Assembly (NCBI RefSeq): GCF_000517085.1
Contig: NZ_KI912107.1
Location: forward strand, 2,223,677-2,287,676
Reading direction: 5' to 3'
DNA length: 64,000 bases
From: Saccharicrinis fermentans DSM 9555 = JCM 21142
GTDB lineage: Bacteria > Bacteroidota > Bacteroidia > Bacteroidales > Marinilabiliaceae
Shown: positions 44,378 through 54,059 of the stretch, piece by piece
Layout of the letters: the number at the start of each line of letters is the position of its first letter
Position numbering within the stretch: position 1 is the first letter of the stretch
The notes under the pieces: model-generated
What the model was told of the DNA's origin: nothing
What the model saw: only the letters and a program-made list of their open reading frames with translations
Databases searched by the model: none
Made by a program: the position numbers and the translations under genes

Positions 44378-46456
44378 TTGTCAAAATATATTTTCATACT
44401 AATGTTGCTCTTCCATGTGGGAGAAGCTTTCACCAACACGCTTGAGCATGGCCTGTTATATAAAAATCACTTTTCACATTCTGATGACGTATTGGAAAAT
44501 GTGGATATACATTTTGATATAGTTAGAGGAAAGGTAGGACGTTTTATTGCCAATAAAAACAAATCGCACAAAAACCTCACGCTACAAGATTCCGTTTTAA
44601 CATTTGCATGCTGGATCAAACCAGAAAATGTTGGAAAGAAATCAGCAACCTACCTGTCTGAATTTGATATTTTAAACTTTAGAGTTTTAGCTACCCGCCA
44701 AATACAATTTAATCATTATAACAAAAAAGATATTGACACAAAGCCGGTTATCTGCAAAGATGTGTGGCAACACATCGCATTTACATTAAACGCAGATGGT
44801 ACACTAAAAATCTATTACAACGGCGATTGTATAAAGAGTGATTCAATACAGGCAGACTGGCATCTGATCAGAAAAAATTTAAACATTGGCACAGATAAAT
44901 ACAAGCTAAACGCCAATGGACTTATTGATGATATTTACATTTACGATAGGCATTTAAACGCACAACAAATTGAGAAACTCTATACTGAAACCTTGATAGA
45001 TGCCCCTTTACAACATAAATTACAAGCCTACTTTCCACTCAATGGCAACACTAAAAACAAGATAAACAATAAAATTAAACCTCAGGACGAATACATATTT
45101 TACACAGATGACGAACAACATGGCCTATGTGCTAATTTCGTTAATGACAGTTGTTTTATAGATATTGCAGGCTTTAAATACGACCAACAGTTAACATTTA
45201 CCTGCTGGATAAAACCAGAAGCTACCCATAAATTAATGTCGGTTATTGGAAATAACAACCTGGTTTTCAGATTCAATCCCCATAGAAGCACACTAGTCTT
45301 TACAGTCCCCTTGCTTTACTCCAAATATTCTAAACCCTATCAAAAAGGAAGAATAGATGATTGGACACATTTGGCAATATCCGTTAACATCCATCATAAA
45401 GTTGATTTCTATGTCAATGGAAAACACTTCGACACACAATTGATCGAAGGTAAATCAGGCGATGAAAATACACTCACCATTGGCCAAAGTATATGGAAGA
45501 ATCAATTCATAGGTCAGATGAGCCAGCTAGCCATATGGAACAGAGCACTCACATCTCGTGAGATAAAACAAGTTTACAATGGTAAATTAGAGACAATACA
45601 ACCTACAAATGCACCCATTGCTTCATGGATCTTTATAGGGGGTAGCATATTTCTATTAACCCTTATCATTTCTCTGATATACATTCGGTATCACAAACAG
45701 CGAAACAACAATCTCTCTGGAGAACCTATAAAATCAATGTCTCCAATAAATTCCGTTCACCTCACCCATATTTTTAGAGCATATGATGCCCAGGGCAATG
45801 ACATATCCAGGTTATTCTCTCCTACATTAATAAAACTATTTTCCTTAGTAGTATTATTCCCTTTATTAAAAAAACGACACATCACTTCCTCCGAACTATC
45901 TGATATATTATGGGAAACAGATAATCCATCTCAACAAAAAAACAACAGAAGTACACATATACACCGATTACGTAAACTATTAGAGCGGTTTAACCATGTA
46001 ACCTTGACATACCAAAACAAAGAATGGCAGTTAAAACACGATGCTGATTTTTTTATTGATATTCAACACTTTGACCAAGCACTCAATGATAACACATTGC
46101 AAAAGCTTCCTGCATCCATAATGCTAAATCGTCATCTCAGAACCGAAAATTTTGATAGTCTCATTCATATCTATGAACAAAAGTATATACTAAGCTTTAA
46201 AAGCACTTGCTTTAACCTCTTCGCCAACAAACAGTATTCTCAGGTAATCAACATCAGTCGTTTGTGGACCGATATAGCCCCCCTCAGTGAGCTTGCCCAC
46301 AAGTACCTCATTTCGTCCTTGCTTAAAACACAACAAAAGCAAGAAGCACTCAATACCCTTACTTCGTTTAGCCATAGATACAGCAAGTCATTAAACGAAG
46401 CGCCCACCATAACAATAGATGATTGCAACCACTTTAAACCCAACGACGCATTTTAG
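44378..46456 (+). CDS. Membrane-bound one-component regulator: two LamG-like domains plus winged helix
   Basis: A 692-residue protein starting at TTG; no ATG precedes the signal sequence SKYIFILMLLFHVGEAF. Two LamG/concanavalin-like domains (about 30-200 and 215-400) show the LTFACWIKPE/LTFTCWIKPE and IDDIYIYDRHLN/MSQLAIWNRALT signatures. A membrane helix follows (about 413-435), then a cytoplasmic winged helix of the OmpR/SARP type (LSDILWETDN and RSTHIHRLRKLLERF) and a short TPR tail. It probably senses glycans outside and regulates the adjacent degradation genes. The last codons and stop are supplied by a 57-bp palindromic repeat. Confidence 0.75.
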   Translation: MSKYIFILMLLFHVGEAFTNTLEHGLLYKNHFSHSDDVLENVDIHFDIVRGKVGRFIANKNKSHKNLTLQDSVLTFACWIKPENVGKKSATYLSEFDILNFRVLATRQIQFNHYNKKDIDTKPVICKDVWQHIAFTLNADGTLKIYYNGDCIKSDSIQADWHLIRKNLNIGTDKYKLNANGLIDDIYIYDRHLNAQQIEKLYTETLIDAPLQHKLQAYFPLNGNTKNKINNKIKPQDEYIFYTDDEQHGLCANFVNDSCFIDIAGFKYDQQLTFTCWIKPEATHKLMSVIGNNNLVFRFNPHRSTLVFTVPLLYSKYSKPYQKGRIDDWTHLAISVNIHHKVDFYVNGKHFDTQLIEGKSGDENTLTIGQSIWKNQFIGQMSQLAIWNRALTSREIKQVYNGKLETIQPTNAPIASWIFIGGSIFLLTLIISLIYIRYHKQRNNNLSGEPIKSMSPINSVHLTHIFRAYDAQGNDISRLFSPTLIKLFSLVVLFPLLKKRHITSSELSDILWETDNPSQQKNNRSTHIHRLRKLLERFNHVTLTYQNKEWQLKHDADFFIDIQHFDQALNDNTLQKLPASIMLNRHLRTENFDSLIHIYEQKYILSFKSTCFNLFANKQYSQVINISRLWTDIAPLSELAHKYLISSLLKTQQKQEALNTLTSFSHRYSKSLNEAPTITIDDCNHFKPNDAF

Positions 46457-46493
46457 AAAATCTATTACGAAGTTCTAGAGTATCATTCAGGTT
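46437..46493 (+). repeat. 57-bp palindromic repeat overlapping the regulator's stop codon
   Basis: Begins AACCCAACGACGCATTTTAG and ends TATCATTCAGGTT, with imperfect terminal inverted repeats. The same element is at 63541-63710 (there interrupted) and its left end is at 52162-52183. It encodes the final residues of the upstream regulator and its TAG. Confidence 0.65.
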
Positions 46494-46525
46494 AAAGGGT
46501 AAAATTACGTACGAATTGGAGGTAC

Positions 46526-46608
46526 ATTTTAGATTTACCCCCCTTTTTAACCCTTTGCTGACCCAATTTAAAACCCTGGTTTATGTAAATTTGGGTAAAA
46601 TCTAAAAT
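46526..46608 (+). promoter_or_regulatory. Inverted repeat upstream of the first GH28 gene
   Basis: ATTTTAGATTTACCC (46526-46540) is the complement of GGGTAAAATCTAAAAT (46593-46608) apart from one extra A. A further GGGTAAAAT lies at 46497. The right arm overlaps a TAAATTTG -7 box (46586-46593) and abuts the ATG at 46610. It is a candidate binding site for the regulator encoded just upstream. Confidence 0.5.
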
Positions 46609-46609
46609 T

Positions 46610-47995
46610 ATGATGAAAGCAAACTGTATTGGAATCCTGATATTCCTTTTCATTTCTACTTTTGAGATATCAGCACAGTCCTATTTTAACGTACTTGATT
46701 ACGGTGCTAAGGCCGATGGCTTCACCATTGACACCAAAGCAGTTCAGGCGGCCATAGATGCGGCCAATAAAAACCATGGGGGCACAGTTATCATTCCTTC
46801 CGGAAAAACAGTGATGAGTGGCACCTTATTTATGAAAAGCTTTGTCACCTTGCATTTGGAAAACGGAGCTATACTAAAGGGCAGTCCAAACATAGCAGAC
46901 TATCCGGAAGGTACACATAAAAACATGTACAAAAATGAACCCCACATGAATAAATGCTTCATTTATGCCCAAAACGCCCACTCCTTTGCTTTTGAAGGTT
47001 ACGGAACAATAGATGGCAACGGACACCCCCAACATTTCAATAGAAAAACAGGACGCCCAATGATGATGCGCTTTAAAAACTGCGACAAGATACATATGCG
47101 CAATATTACTTTAATCAACCCTGCAGCATGGACTTCGGCCTGGTTGTATTGCAATGAAATAGTGGTGGATGGAATTCGCATTCACAGCCGGGCCAACGGA
47201 AACGGCGACGGACTGGATTTTGACGGCTGTACAAACGTAAGAGTATCCAATAGTTCATTCGATAACAGTGACGATTGTATTTGCTTACAGGCCTCCTTAC
47301 CCGACAAACCCTGCAAAGACATTGTTATCAGCAACTGCATCTTTGAAACAAAATGGGGAGGAATGCGAATAGGTCTGCTTTCCAGAGGCGACTTTGAATC
47401 TGTTACGGTCACTAATTGTACCTTTAAAAACATACAAGACAGCGGGCTAAAAATACAAATGAACGAAGGAGGAAGCATGAAAAACATGGTATTCTCCAAT
47501 TTGGTGATGAAAAATGTTCCTCGGCCTGTGTTTATGACGTTCGCACAACAAAAAGCTTGCGTTGATGCACCCGATGAAATGTATCCCATGAAAGAAATGA
47601 AAAACTTTATCTTTCAAAATATCATTGCCGACAACACCGAATTGGACAAGAACTCGGCCTTTTTCTTAACAGGAATGCCTGGTAAACATATTGAAAATAT
47701 CATAATAAAAGATATTCAATTTTTTATTGCTGGTGGCGGTACAAAAGAAGATGCCCATAAAAAAGACCTCAACGAATACTCCTTAGATGTATTAGAAGGA
47801 TGGTGGCCTGAATTTAGTCGCGTAGGTACACTGCCAGCTTCAGGTATGTTTTTACGTCATATGAAAAATGTAACTGTGAGTAACTTTCACTTGTTTATTG
47901 AAGGACAGGATGCCAGAAAACCCATCATATTTGATGATGTCATCAACGGAAAAGTCTCAAATTCTTTTATCAACAGCAAAAAAATAAAATTATAA
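46610..47995 (+). CDS. GH28 family glycoside hydrolase (polygalacturonase-like)
   Basis: A 461-residue exported beta-helix enzyme with a signal peptide (about 1-22). It opens with FNVLDYGAKADGFTIDT and the GGTVIIPSGK strand common to GH28. The catalytic region has NGDGLDFDGC and NSDDCICLQ, supplying the general acid/base Asp residues, and a late GLKIQ strand in place of the classical RIK. It hydrolyses galacturonan-type or related uronic acid linkages in the periplasm. It is first in a run with an esterase, a second GH28 enzyme and a sulfatase. Confidence 0.88.
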   Translation: MMKANCIGILIFLFISTFEISAQSYFNVLDYGAKADGFTIDTKAVQAAIDAANKNHGGTVIIPSGKTVMSGTLFMKSFVTLHLENGAILKGSPNIADYPEGTHKNMYKNEPHMNKCFIYAQNAHSFAFEGYGTIDGNGHPQHFNRKTGRPMMMRFKNCDKIHMRNITLINPAAWTSAWLYCNEIVVDGIRIHSRANGNGDGLDFDGCTNVRVSNSSFDNSDDCICLQASLPDKPCKDIVISNCIFETKWGGMRIGLLSRGDFESVTVTNCTFKNIQDSGLKIQMNEGGSMKNMVFSNLVMKNVPRPVFMTFAQQKACVDAPDEMYPMKEMKNFIFQNIIADNTELDKNSAFFLTGMPGKHIENIIIKDIQFFIAGGGTKEDAHKKDLNEYSLDVLEGWWPEFSRVGTLPASGMFLRHMKNVTVSNFHLFIEGQDARKPIIFDDVINGKVSNSFINSKKIKL

Positions 47996-48001
47996 ATCAT
48001 C

Positions 48002-48937
48002 ATGTATAAGCTAGTAAACATTCTACTTCTTTTATTCTATTTTGGACTCATGCCTGCGCAGCATACAACGCCCCTATGGAAAAAAAACGCGATTCCTAAC
48101 TTCCAAAAATCAAAGGGTAAAGAAACAATTCCGCCTCGTGATATCATCTTTATCAAAAACATACAACAACCTGGAATAGAAGCCTTTTTACCATCCAAAC
48201 AAAGTGCTAACGGGATGGCCGTTTTAATTTGTCCTGGAGGTGGTTATAGCGGAGTGTCTTACGACTGGGAAGGAACAGATGTAGCCAAATGGCTCAACAG
48301 CAAAGGCATTGCAGCTTTTGTATTAAAATACCGGATGCCACAGGCCGAATCGGTGCTTACCTCCTACAAGGCCCCTATTCAGGATGCGCAACGAGCTATT
48401 AGATATATTCGTTATCACGCCCAAGAGTTTAACCTCGACAAAAATAAAATAGGAGTTATTGGGTTTTCAGCAGGAGGCCACCTGGCATCTACCCTGGGTA
48501 CCCACTACAAAAAAGCATATTACAATGCCAAAGACGATATAGATAAGGAAAAGATTCGCCCCGATTTTATGATGTTGATTTATCCTGTCATCAGCATGAA
48601 AAAAGGAATTACCCATTATGGATCAAGAAAAAACTTGCTTGGAGAGACTCCGTCGGAGGAATTGATTACAGCGTTCTCCAATGAGTTACAGGTGACAGAA
48701 AACACGCCTCCCACATTTATTTTACATGCTGGTGACGATCCTGCTGTACCTATCGAAAACTCTATTAAAATGTATCAAGCCTTGGTAAAAAACAAAGTAA
48801 AAACCACCATGCATATTTATCCAACAGGAGGACATGGATTTGGACTGGGAATAAGCCGAAAAGATGCTCCCGACTGGGCTAACCTGGCCACCACATGGCT
48901 CAATACCTTAAATAATCATCTATTAGAATCTAAATAA
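48002..48937 (+). CDS. Secreted alpha/beta-hydrolase, carbohydrate esterase-like
   Basis: A 311-residue exported hydrolase with a signal peptide. The oxyanion segment is LICPGGGYSGVSYDWEG, the nucleophile elbow is GFSAGGH, the acid is in HAGDDPAVP and the His in TGGHGFG. This is the BD-FAE/acetyl xylan esterase-like group, which removes acyl groups from glycans. It starts 6 bp after the first GH28 gene, so it is co-transcribed and likely deacetylates the same polysaccharide. Confidence 0.85.
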   Translation: MYKLVNILLLLFYFGLMPAQHTTPLWKKNAIPNFQKSKGKETIPPRDIIFIKNIQQPGIEAFLPSKQSANGMAVLICPGGGYSGVSYDWEGTDVAKWLNSKGIAAFVLKYRMPQAESVLTSYKAPIQDAQRAIRYIRYHAQEFNLDKNKIGVIGFSAGGHLASTLGTHYKKAYYNAKDDIDKEKIRPDFMMLIYPVISMKKGITHYGSRKNLLGETPSEELITAFSNELQVTENTPPTFILHAGDDPAVPIENSIKMYQALVKNKVKTTMHIYPTGGHGFGLGISRKDAPDWANLATTWLNTLNNHLLESK

Positions 48938-49026
48938 ATAATCAGCATATACAAAACGAACGATGCCTGTAAGTTTAATTAGCCCGGGTAAGTTTCATAT
49001 AGCCATTGAAAATAAATTATAATCAT

Positions 49027-50427
49027 ATGAAAAAATTATATAATCTAATATTTATTCCATATCTCTTCTTTCTCTCATGCCAAACGCATCCTAAGAAAGT
49101 CAATATACTTGACTGTGGAGCTATAGCTGACAGTACAACCATTAATTCCACTTTCATTCAAAAAGCGATTGATGCGTGTAATGATGCAGGAGGAGGTACA
49201 GTGATTATACCAAGAGGTGCTTTTATATCGGGAACAGTTCTATTGAAAGATAACGTGACCCTTCATCTTGAAAAAGGAGCTCAGTTGGTGGGAAGTAAAA
49301 ACCCCAACGATTATATCACCATTGACCCATTCACAGATGCAGTGAACCAAGTAAGAGGCAAATGTCTGGTAGGAGCCGAAAATGCCCATAACATTGCCAT
49401 TACAGGCGAAGGAACCATCGTTGGGCGCGGTCAACTCTTAAAAAAACCAGCGCTTTTAAAAACCATGAAAGACTTAGGGGTTGACAGAAGTAAACTCAAC
49501 GATTTTGCCAACAATCGTCCATTTTTAATTCGCTTGGTAAAATCAACTAACATAAACATTCAGGGGGTGCAATTAAGACAGCCCGCGGCATGGACCTTAC
49601 ATATATTTCAATGTAAGAATATTTTGGTGGATGGTATAGACATCTATTCGCATGCACACAGAAATAACGACGGTATTGATTTAGATTCCAGCAGGGATGC
49701 CATCATTCGCAACTGTCATATCGATAGTGGTGACGATGCCATTTGTATCAAAAGCACATCTCCTATGCCCACTCAAGATGTAATGATTAGTAACTGTCAC
49801 CTCAAAAGTGATTGGGGAACCATCAAATTCGGTACAGAATCAATGGGCGACTTTAAAAATATTACCGTCGATAACTGTACCATCCAAGACACCCGGGGTG
49901 GTGGAATCAAAATATTGAGTATGGATGGTGCCAATATTGATAGTATCACCATCAGTAATATTACAATGGATCGTGTGGAAATGCCCATCTTTATACGTCT
50001 GGGAGAACGACTCCGTACTTACCGAAATGCACCTAAACAAAAAGTCGGATCTATTAACAACATTGTACTAAGAAACATCAAAGCTGTCGTAAGAGATACC
50101 GCAGAATGTAGGGTAAATCCTCCCTCAGGCATTCTAATCACGGGTACACCACAGCATAGAATAGGTAAAGTGACACTCCACAACATCGATATTTCATTAC
50201 CCGGCTGTGGAACCAAAGCACAAGCTAAAAATCAAATTGCAGAGGATGAAAAACGTTATCCTGAATTTAGTTTTTTTGGTGTACTGCCAGCCAGTAACAT
50301 GTTTGCCCGTCATATTGAAAAACTAGAAACACAAAACTTACACTTTAGCCATCGTGCAAAAGATGAGAGAAATGAAATCTGGATGGACGATGTGATTGAG
50401 ACAACGACTGAGAAAGCAAAACAGTAA
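49027..50427 (+). CDS. GH28 family glycoside hydrolase, lipoprotein
   Basis: The start is set at ATG 49027; an upstream TTG adds seven residues. It has a signal peptide with lipobox FFLSC. A beta-helix follows with NILDCGAIADSTTINS and GGTVIIPRGAF, catalytic NNDGIDLDSS and SGDDAICIKS, and late GGGIKIL. The catalytic Asp set matches classical GH28 better than that of the first enzyme. It is probably surface- or periplasm-anchored and acts on a different linkage of the same pectin-like or uronate-containing substrate. Confidence 0.88.
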   Translation: MKKLYNLIFIPYLFFLSCQTHPKKVNILDCGAIADSTTINSTFIQKAIDACNDAGGGTVIIPRGAFISGTVLLKDNVTLHLEKGAQLVGSKNPNDYITIDPFTDAVNQVRGKCLVGAENAHNIAITGEGTIVGRGQLLKKPALLKTMKDLGVDRSKLNDFANNRPFLIRLVKSTNINIQGVQLRQPAAWTLHIFQCKNILVDGIDIYSHAHRNNDGIDLDSSRDAIIRNCHIDSGDDAICIKSTSPMPTQDVMISNCHLKSDWGTIKFGTESMGDFKNITVDNCTIQDTRGGGIKILSMDGANIDSITISNITMDRVEMPIFIRLGERLRTYRNAPKQKVGSINNIVLRNIKAVVRDTAECRVNPPSGILITGTPQHRIGKVTLHNIDISLPGCGTKAQAKNQIAEDEKRYPEFSFFGVLPASNMFARHIEKLETQNLHFSHRAKDERNEIWMDDVIETTTEKAKQ

Positions 50428-50440
50428 ATCGCCCCTTATA

Positions 50441-50512
50441 ATGAAACAAGCATTACCAATATTATCTATTCTTTTTCTCTTGTAGTTAATATTCGGATGT
50501 AAAAATAAAATT
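50441..50512 (+). pseudogene. Lipoprotein leader remnant
   Basis: MKQALPILSILFLL, a stop, then LIFGCKN reads like a lipoprotein signal peptide interrupted by TAG, with the rest of the gene missing. It lies between the second GH28 gene and the sulfatase and suggests a deleted gene of the cluster. Confidence 0.35.
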
Positions 50513-50515
50513 CTA

Positions 50516-52063
50516 ATGACAACAAAAAAATTCATCAAATGGAGTTGTGTTGCACTACTGTGTACTTTATCACTCAGCTCCTATGCCAAAAAGAGCAAAA
50601 AACCCAATGTATTGGTGATTTACACCGATGACCACAGGTACTCAGGCGTACATGCCCTTGGAGGACAAGCTGTGCGTACCCCCAACATCGACCAGTTGGC
50701 CAACAACGGTATCATATTCGACAATGCCTTTTTAATGGGTTCATTTTCAGGTGCCACTTGTATGCCAAGCCGTGCAATGTTAAACACCGGTCGTCAACTA
50801 TTTAAATTACACGGACAGGGGCATGATATTCCTGTAGAACACACCACATTTGGCGAAGCCTTCAGTAAAGCAGGTTACAACACTCATATGATAGGAAAAT
50901 GGCATCAAGATAGAGCTTCACTCACCCGTTCTTTCAATGATGGACAAACGGTAATGGGAATAGGTGTATACTTAACAGATCACTATCGCATGCCTTTGTG
51001 GGACTGGGACAAAACAGGCGCATTTCCCAAGAAAGATGCCTATTTATTATACTACGACGAACAAGGTAATGAAGTCCGACGTCCTGTAGCCAAAACCGAT
51101 AAAAGAGGACCCACTGGAACGGAGGCTGATGCTCCACATTCCTCTGAGATATTTGCCCGAAACGCCGCCAGCTATATTAAAAACTATCATGATAAAAAGC
51201 CCTTTTGTATGTACTTGGCTTTTCATGCCCCCCATGATCCTCGTCAGGCGCCCAAAAAATACCGAGACATGTATCCCATAGAGAGTATCCATTTACCACA
51301 ATCGTACATGCCCCAACATCCATTTGATAATGGCCATATGTTTTTACGTGATGAAGAACTGGCTCCCTGGCCCCGAACTCCAGAAGTAGCCAAAGAACAT
51401 CTAGCAGCTTACTATGCCATTATCACTCATTTAGACGCACAAATAGGAAAAGTGATCGCTGCACTCAAAGAAAGTGGCCAATATGATAACACCATCATTG
51501 TATTTTCAGGAGACAGTGGCTTAGCTGTGGGATGCCATGGTTTAATGGGTAAACAAAGTGTATATAATGAAGACGGAATTCATGTTCCATTTGTAATATC
51601 AGGAGGAGCTATCAAAGAAAGCGGAGTAAGGTACGATGCCCTTTGCTATATCCACGACATCTATCCTACCCTTTGCGACTTGGCCAATATAGAAATACCT
51701 GCTTCGGTTACCGGAAAAAGCATGATGCCGGTGATTAAAGGTGAAAAAAAACAGGTCAGAGATTATATCTACAACGCATACCGTCAACATCAACGTGCTT
51801 ACCGTAAAGGCGATTATAAGTTATTAGAGTTTGTGAAAGCTCCAGACAAAGATTGGAAACTAGGGGAACTAACACGTGGATCTAGAACAACATTGTTATT
51901 CAATATAAAAAACGATCCTTGGGAAACAACCAACCTTGCTTTTCTTCCTCAATACTTTGATCTGGTAAAAACCATGCAAAAAGAAATGAAGGAAAAAGCA
52001 GAAGAACTGGGCGATGATAATAAGTTTACCGGCGAAAAATACGATTTCTGGGACTACTATTAA
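50516..52063 (+). CDS. S1 family sulfatase
   Basis: A 515-residue exported sulfatase with a signal peptide (about 1-24). Metal ligands begin with YTDDH (Asp38/39). The formylglycine motif is CMPSR with Cys82, so a maturase must convert it. Later ligands are in VFSGDSGLAVGCHG and LMGKQSVY. It removes sulfate esters from glycans. With two GH28 enzymes and an esterase the cluster appears set for a sulfated, acylated uronate-containing polysaccharide, perhaps of marine plants or algae (inference). The sulfation position cannot be read. Confidence 0.92.
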   Translation: MTTKKFIKWSCVALLCTLSLSSYAKKSKKPNVLVIYTDDHRYSGVHALGGQAVRTPNIDQLANNGIIFDNAFLMGSFSGATCMPSRAMLNTGRQLFKLHGQGHDIPVEHTTFGEAFSKAGYNTHMIGKWHQDRASLTRSFNDGQTVMGIGVYLTDHYRMPLWDWDKTGAFPKKDAYLLYYDEQGNEVRRPVAKTDKRGPTGTEADAPHSSEIFARNAASYIKNYHDKKPFCMYLAFHAPHDPRQAPKKYRDMYPIESIHLPQSYMPQHPFDNGHMFLRDEELAPWPRTPEVAKEHLAAYYAIITHLDAQIGKVIAALKESGQYDNTIIVFSGDSGLAVGCHGLMGKQSVYNEDGIHVPFVISGGAIKESGVRYDALCYIHDIYPTLCDLANIEIPASVTGKSMMPVIKGEKKQVRDYIYNAYRQHQRAYRKGDYKLLEFVKAPDKDWKLGELTRGSRTTLLFNIKNDPWETTNLAFLPQYFDLVKTMQKEMKEKAEELGDDNKFTGEKYDFWDYY

Positions 52064-52532
52064 CATAGGTCTACATGTATAACAATAGGATAGTATTAAT
52101 TCTTGGATATCCTTCACCTTCATGAAAAATGGTTCAAAAAAAAGGACAAAGGGAACATTCAAACCCCAATGATGCATTAGAACGCACCGCTACCGCACGA
52201 GTTCCCTCGTGCGGTAGCACCTTATTATAACAATATTCTTTCGTCAAAAACTTCTCGCCAACGCCGGCCCCGAGACTATTGTTCTGGCCCAACATACGGT
52301 CTACCTCTTGATAATTAGGTACTTATATGAGAATCACTCATTGAATGAAAAATATCGTTATAGCCTTTACGTTCGAAAGACTTAAAATCATATTCAATTT
52401 ATAAAGAGAAATAACGAAGTTAACGTACGTACTTTTTGTGGCGTAAAAAGTCATGATGAAAGGATTAGGGGTGCATCTCCTCTTTTTCTACTCGACAAGT
52501 AACAGTACTTTCTATTAACAAGACGTTTAAAA
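52064..52532. other. Non-coding gap with repeat fragments
   Basis: Contains the left end of the 57-bp palindromic repeat family (52162-52183), a perfect hairpin (52189-52218), and an inverted 48-bp fragment (52246-52293) of the tandem repeat found at 62741-63731. No gene is seen. Confidence 0.6.
52189..52218 (+). terminator. Perfect hairpin after the sulfatase gene
   Basis: A 13-bp GC-rich stem GCTACCGCACGAG/CTCGTGCGGTAGC with a 4-base loop, 126 bp after the sulfatase stop. It lacks a strong T run, so it may be a repeat hairpin rather than a true terminator. Confidence 0.5.
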
Positions 52533-53612
52533 CTAGAATATATCAATCCTCTCAAAGTTTTCAAATTCTATTAACCCAAAATCCTTTTTTCTTTTACTTG
52601 TGTGAGATACATTTACGTTACCTGATTCAACATTTCTACAAGAATAATTATCACTACCTATGCTATGTAAATACCACTTGCCACTATTAATATCAAATTT
52701 AAATGTAGTAACTACAAAAGATTTATCACACGCTCCATATAATTGCTCAAATGAAAAATAATTATTCTTAATAGTAATTCCTTGAAAAGGATCTCCGACA
52801 CCTGCACCTCCACATGTAGAACAATCGATTAAGTTACTATTTATTGCCGAAATTTTTACATTCGGAAAGTTTTCAATGGTTTCTAAAAGCACAACTTTTC
52901 GCTCGTAGGTGTCTGACAAGCTAGTCAATTCACTATTAGAAATATCACTCTGCATAACCACTATGTAATCATCAATTTTATCATTGTTTATATCTCCATT
53001 TTGCCAATAGAACACAGAATAATCTTTGATTGTTTTAGAAATCAAATTTGTTAGAACACCTAATGTGTCTGCTTGAAGGTTTTCTTGTTTACTGAAGTAT
53101 ATATATTTATCACACCCCTCACTTAGTTTAACATAGTAATTCATGGAGTTTCCATAATTTTGAATTACAAAATTTGATTCTTCAGAACTATATAAAGCGC
53201 TTATTGTGGTGGGAAGGATAAGTTCAGGCTTCTCGTGAACTAATGAATCTGGAATATCTTCAAAATATTCAGGCCCTAATTCTCCTAAATACTCACTCCA
53301 CTCAATTCCGTTAAAAATAATATAAACATCATTCGTTCCTTCTTCCTTTATGTCTACAGAGCCTGTCAATTTTCTCTTTTCAGAAGTAAAAACATAAGTC
53401 AAAGCATTAATACTCCCAGAAATTTGGAATGATATATTACATTCTTTATTTAACCATAAGCCGGTTATTGATTCTAAAGAAATAACTGAAGACTCGTTCG
53501 TAACCTCGTTATCAATAAGGCTTTTTTCTTCCATTTTTCGAGTCAATAGATTAGATGCACATGTTGTGTTATGCCAACATATTACAAAAAATAATATGAA
53601 AATATTCTTCAT
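52533..53612 (-). CDS. Hypothetical secreted protein
   Basis: A 359-residue exported protein with a signal peptide (about 1-19). Features seen: NGDINNDKIDDYIVV, a calcium-binding-like DxDxDG loop of the VCBS/FG-GAP kind; a Cys-Gly-rich turn (IDCSTCGGAGVGDPF); and a beta-rich C-terminus (YGACDKSFVVTTFKFD). No family is recognised. It is oriented opposite to the sulfatase cluster and has no obvious partner. Confidence 0.6.
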   Translation of the reverse strand: MKNIFILFFVICWHNTTCASNLLTRKMEEKSLIDNEVTNESSVISLESITGLWLNKECNISFQISGSINALTYVFTSEKRKLTGSVDIKEEGTNDVYIIFNGIEWSEYLGELGPEYFEDIPDSLVHEKPELILPTTISALYSSEESNFVIQNYGNSMNYYVKLSEGCDKYIYFSKQENLQADTLGVLTNLISKTIKDYSVFYWQNGDINNDKIDDYIVVMQSDISNSELTSLSDTYERKVVLLETIENFPNVKISAINSNLIDCSTCGGAGVGDPFQGITIKNNYFSFEQLYGACDKSFVVTTFKFDINSGKWYLHSIGSDNYSCRNVESGNVNVSHTSKRKKDFGLIEFENFERIDIF

Positions 53613-53771
53613 TATGTATATTATTGCATTGTTGCCAAGTTATATACTAAGCCAATTGTCATTATTTTTATTTTATGTCGTTATTTAGTGGTTTTTTTAC
53701 GTTCAATAACGGGGTCTAAAAACAATGCTTTTTATTTTTTAATATGTTTAACTACACCAAATTTAGCAAAT

Positions 53772-54045
53772 AAATTTACTTTTTGAAATTGTTTGAAATG
53801 AATCAGGAGATTTTGAAAGAGCTTTAAAAAACCGATCTAATTCTGTTTGAACACTTGGACGGCTAAAACACATTAGGGATATTAATAAATCTTTAAAAGA
53901 CAACTTTCGATTACGAGTAAAGTCTTCTTCCGAACATTTTCTTCCATTGATAAAACCTTCATTATCAATAGCTTTTAGAGAGTGAGAAAAAAGCCCTTCT
54001 ACAAAAAGAGCTCCTCTGCTTTTCTTTTCCTTATTACACTTCTAA
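53772..54045 (-). pseudogene. IS4-like transposase, N-terminal fragment
   Basis: The minus-strand frame reads FTRNRKLSFKDLLISLMCFS, then VQTELDRFFKALSKSPDS, the N-terminal region of Bacteroidota IS4-type DDE transposases. It ends in stops before the catalytic domain. Confidence 0.6.
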
Positions 54046-54059
54046 TATACTTAAAAATA

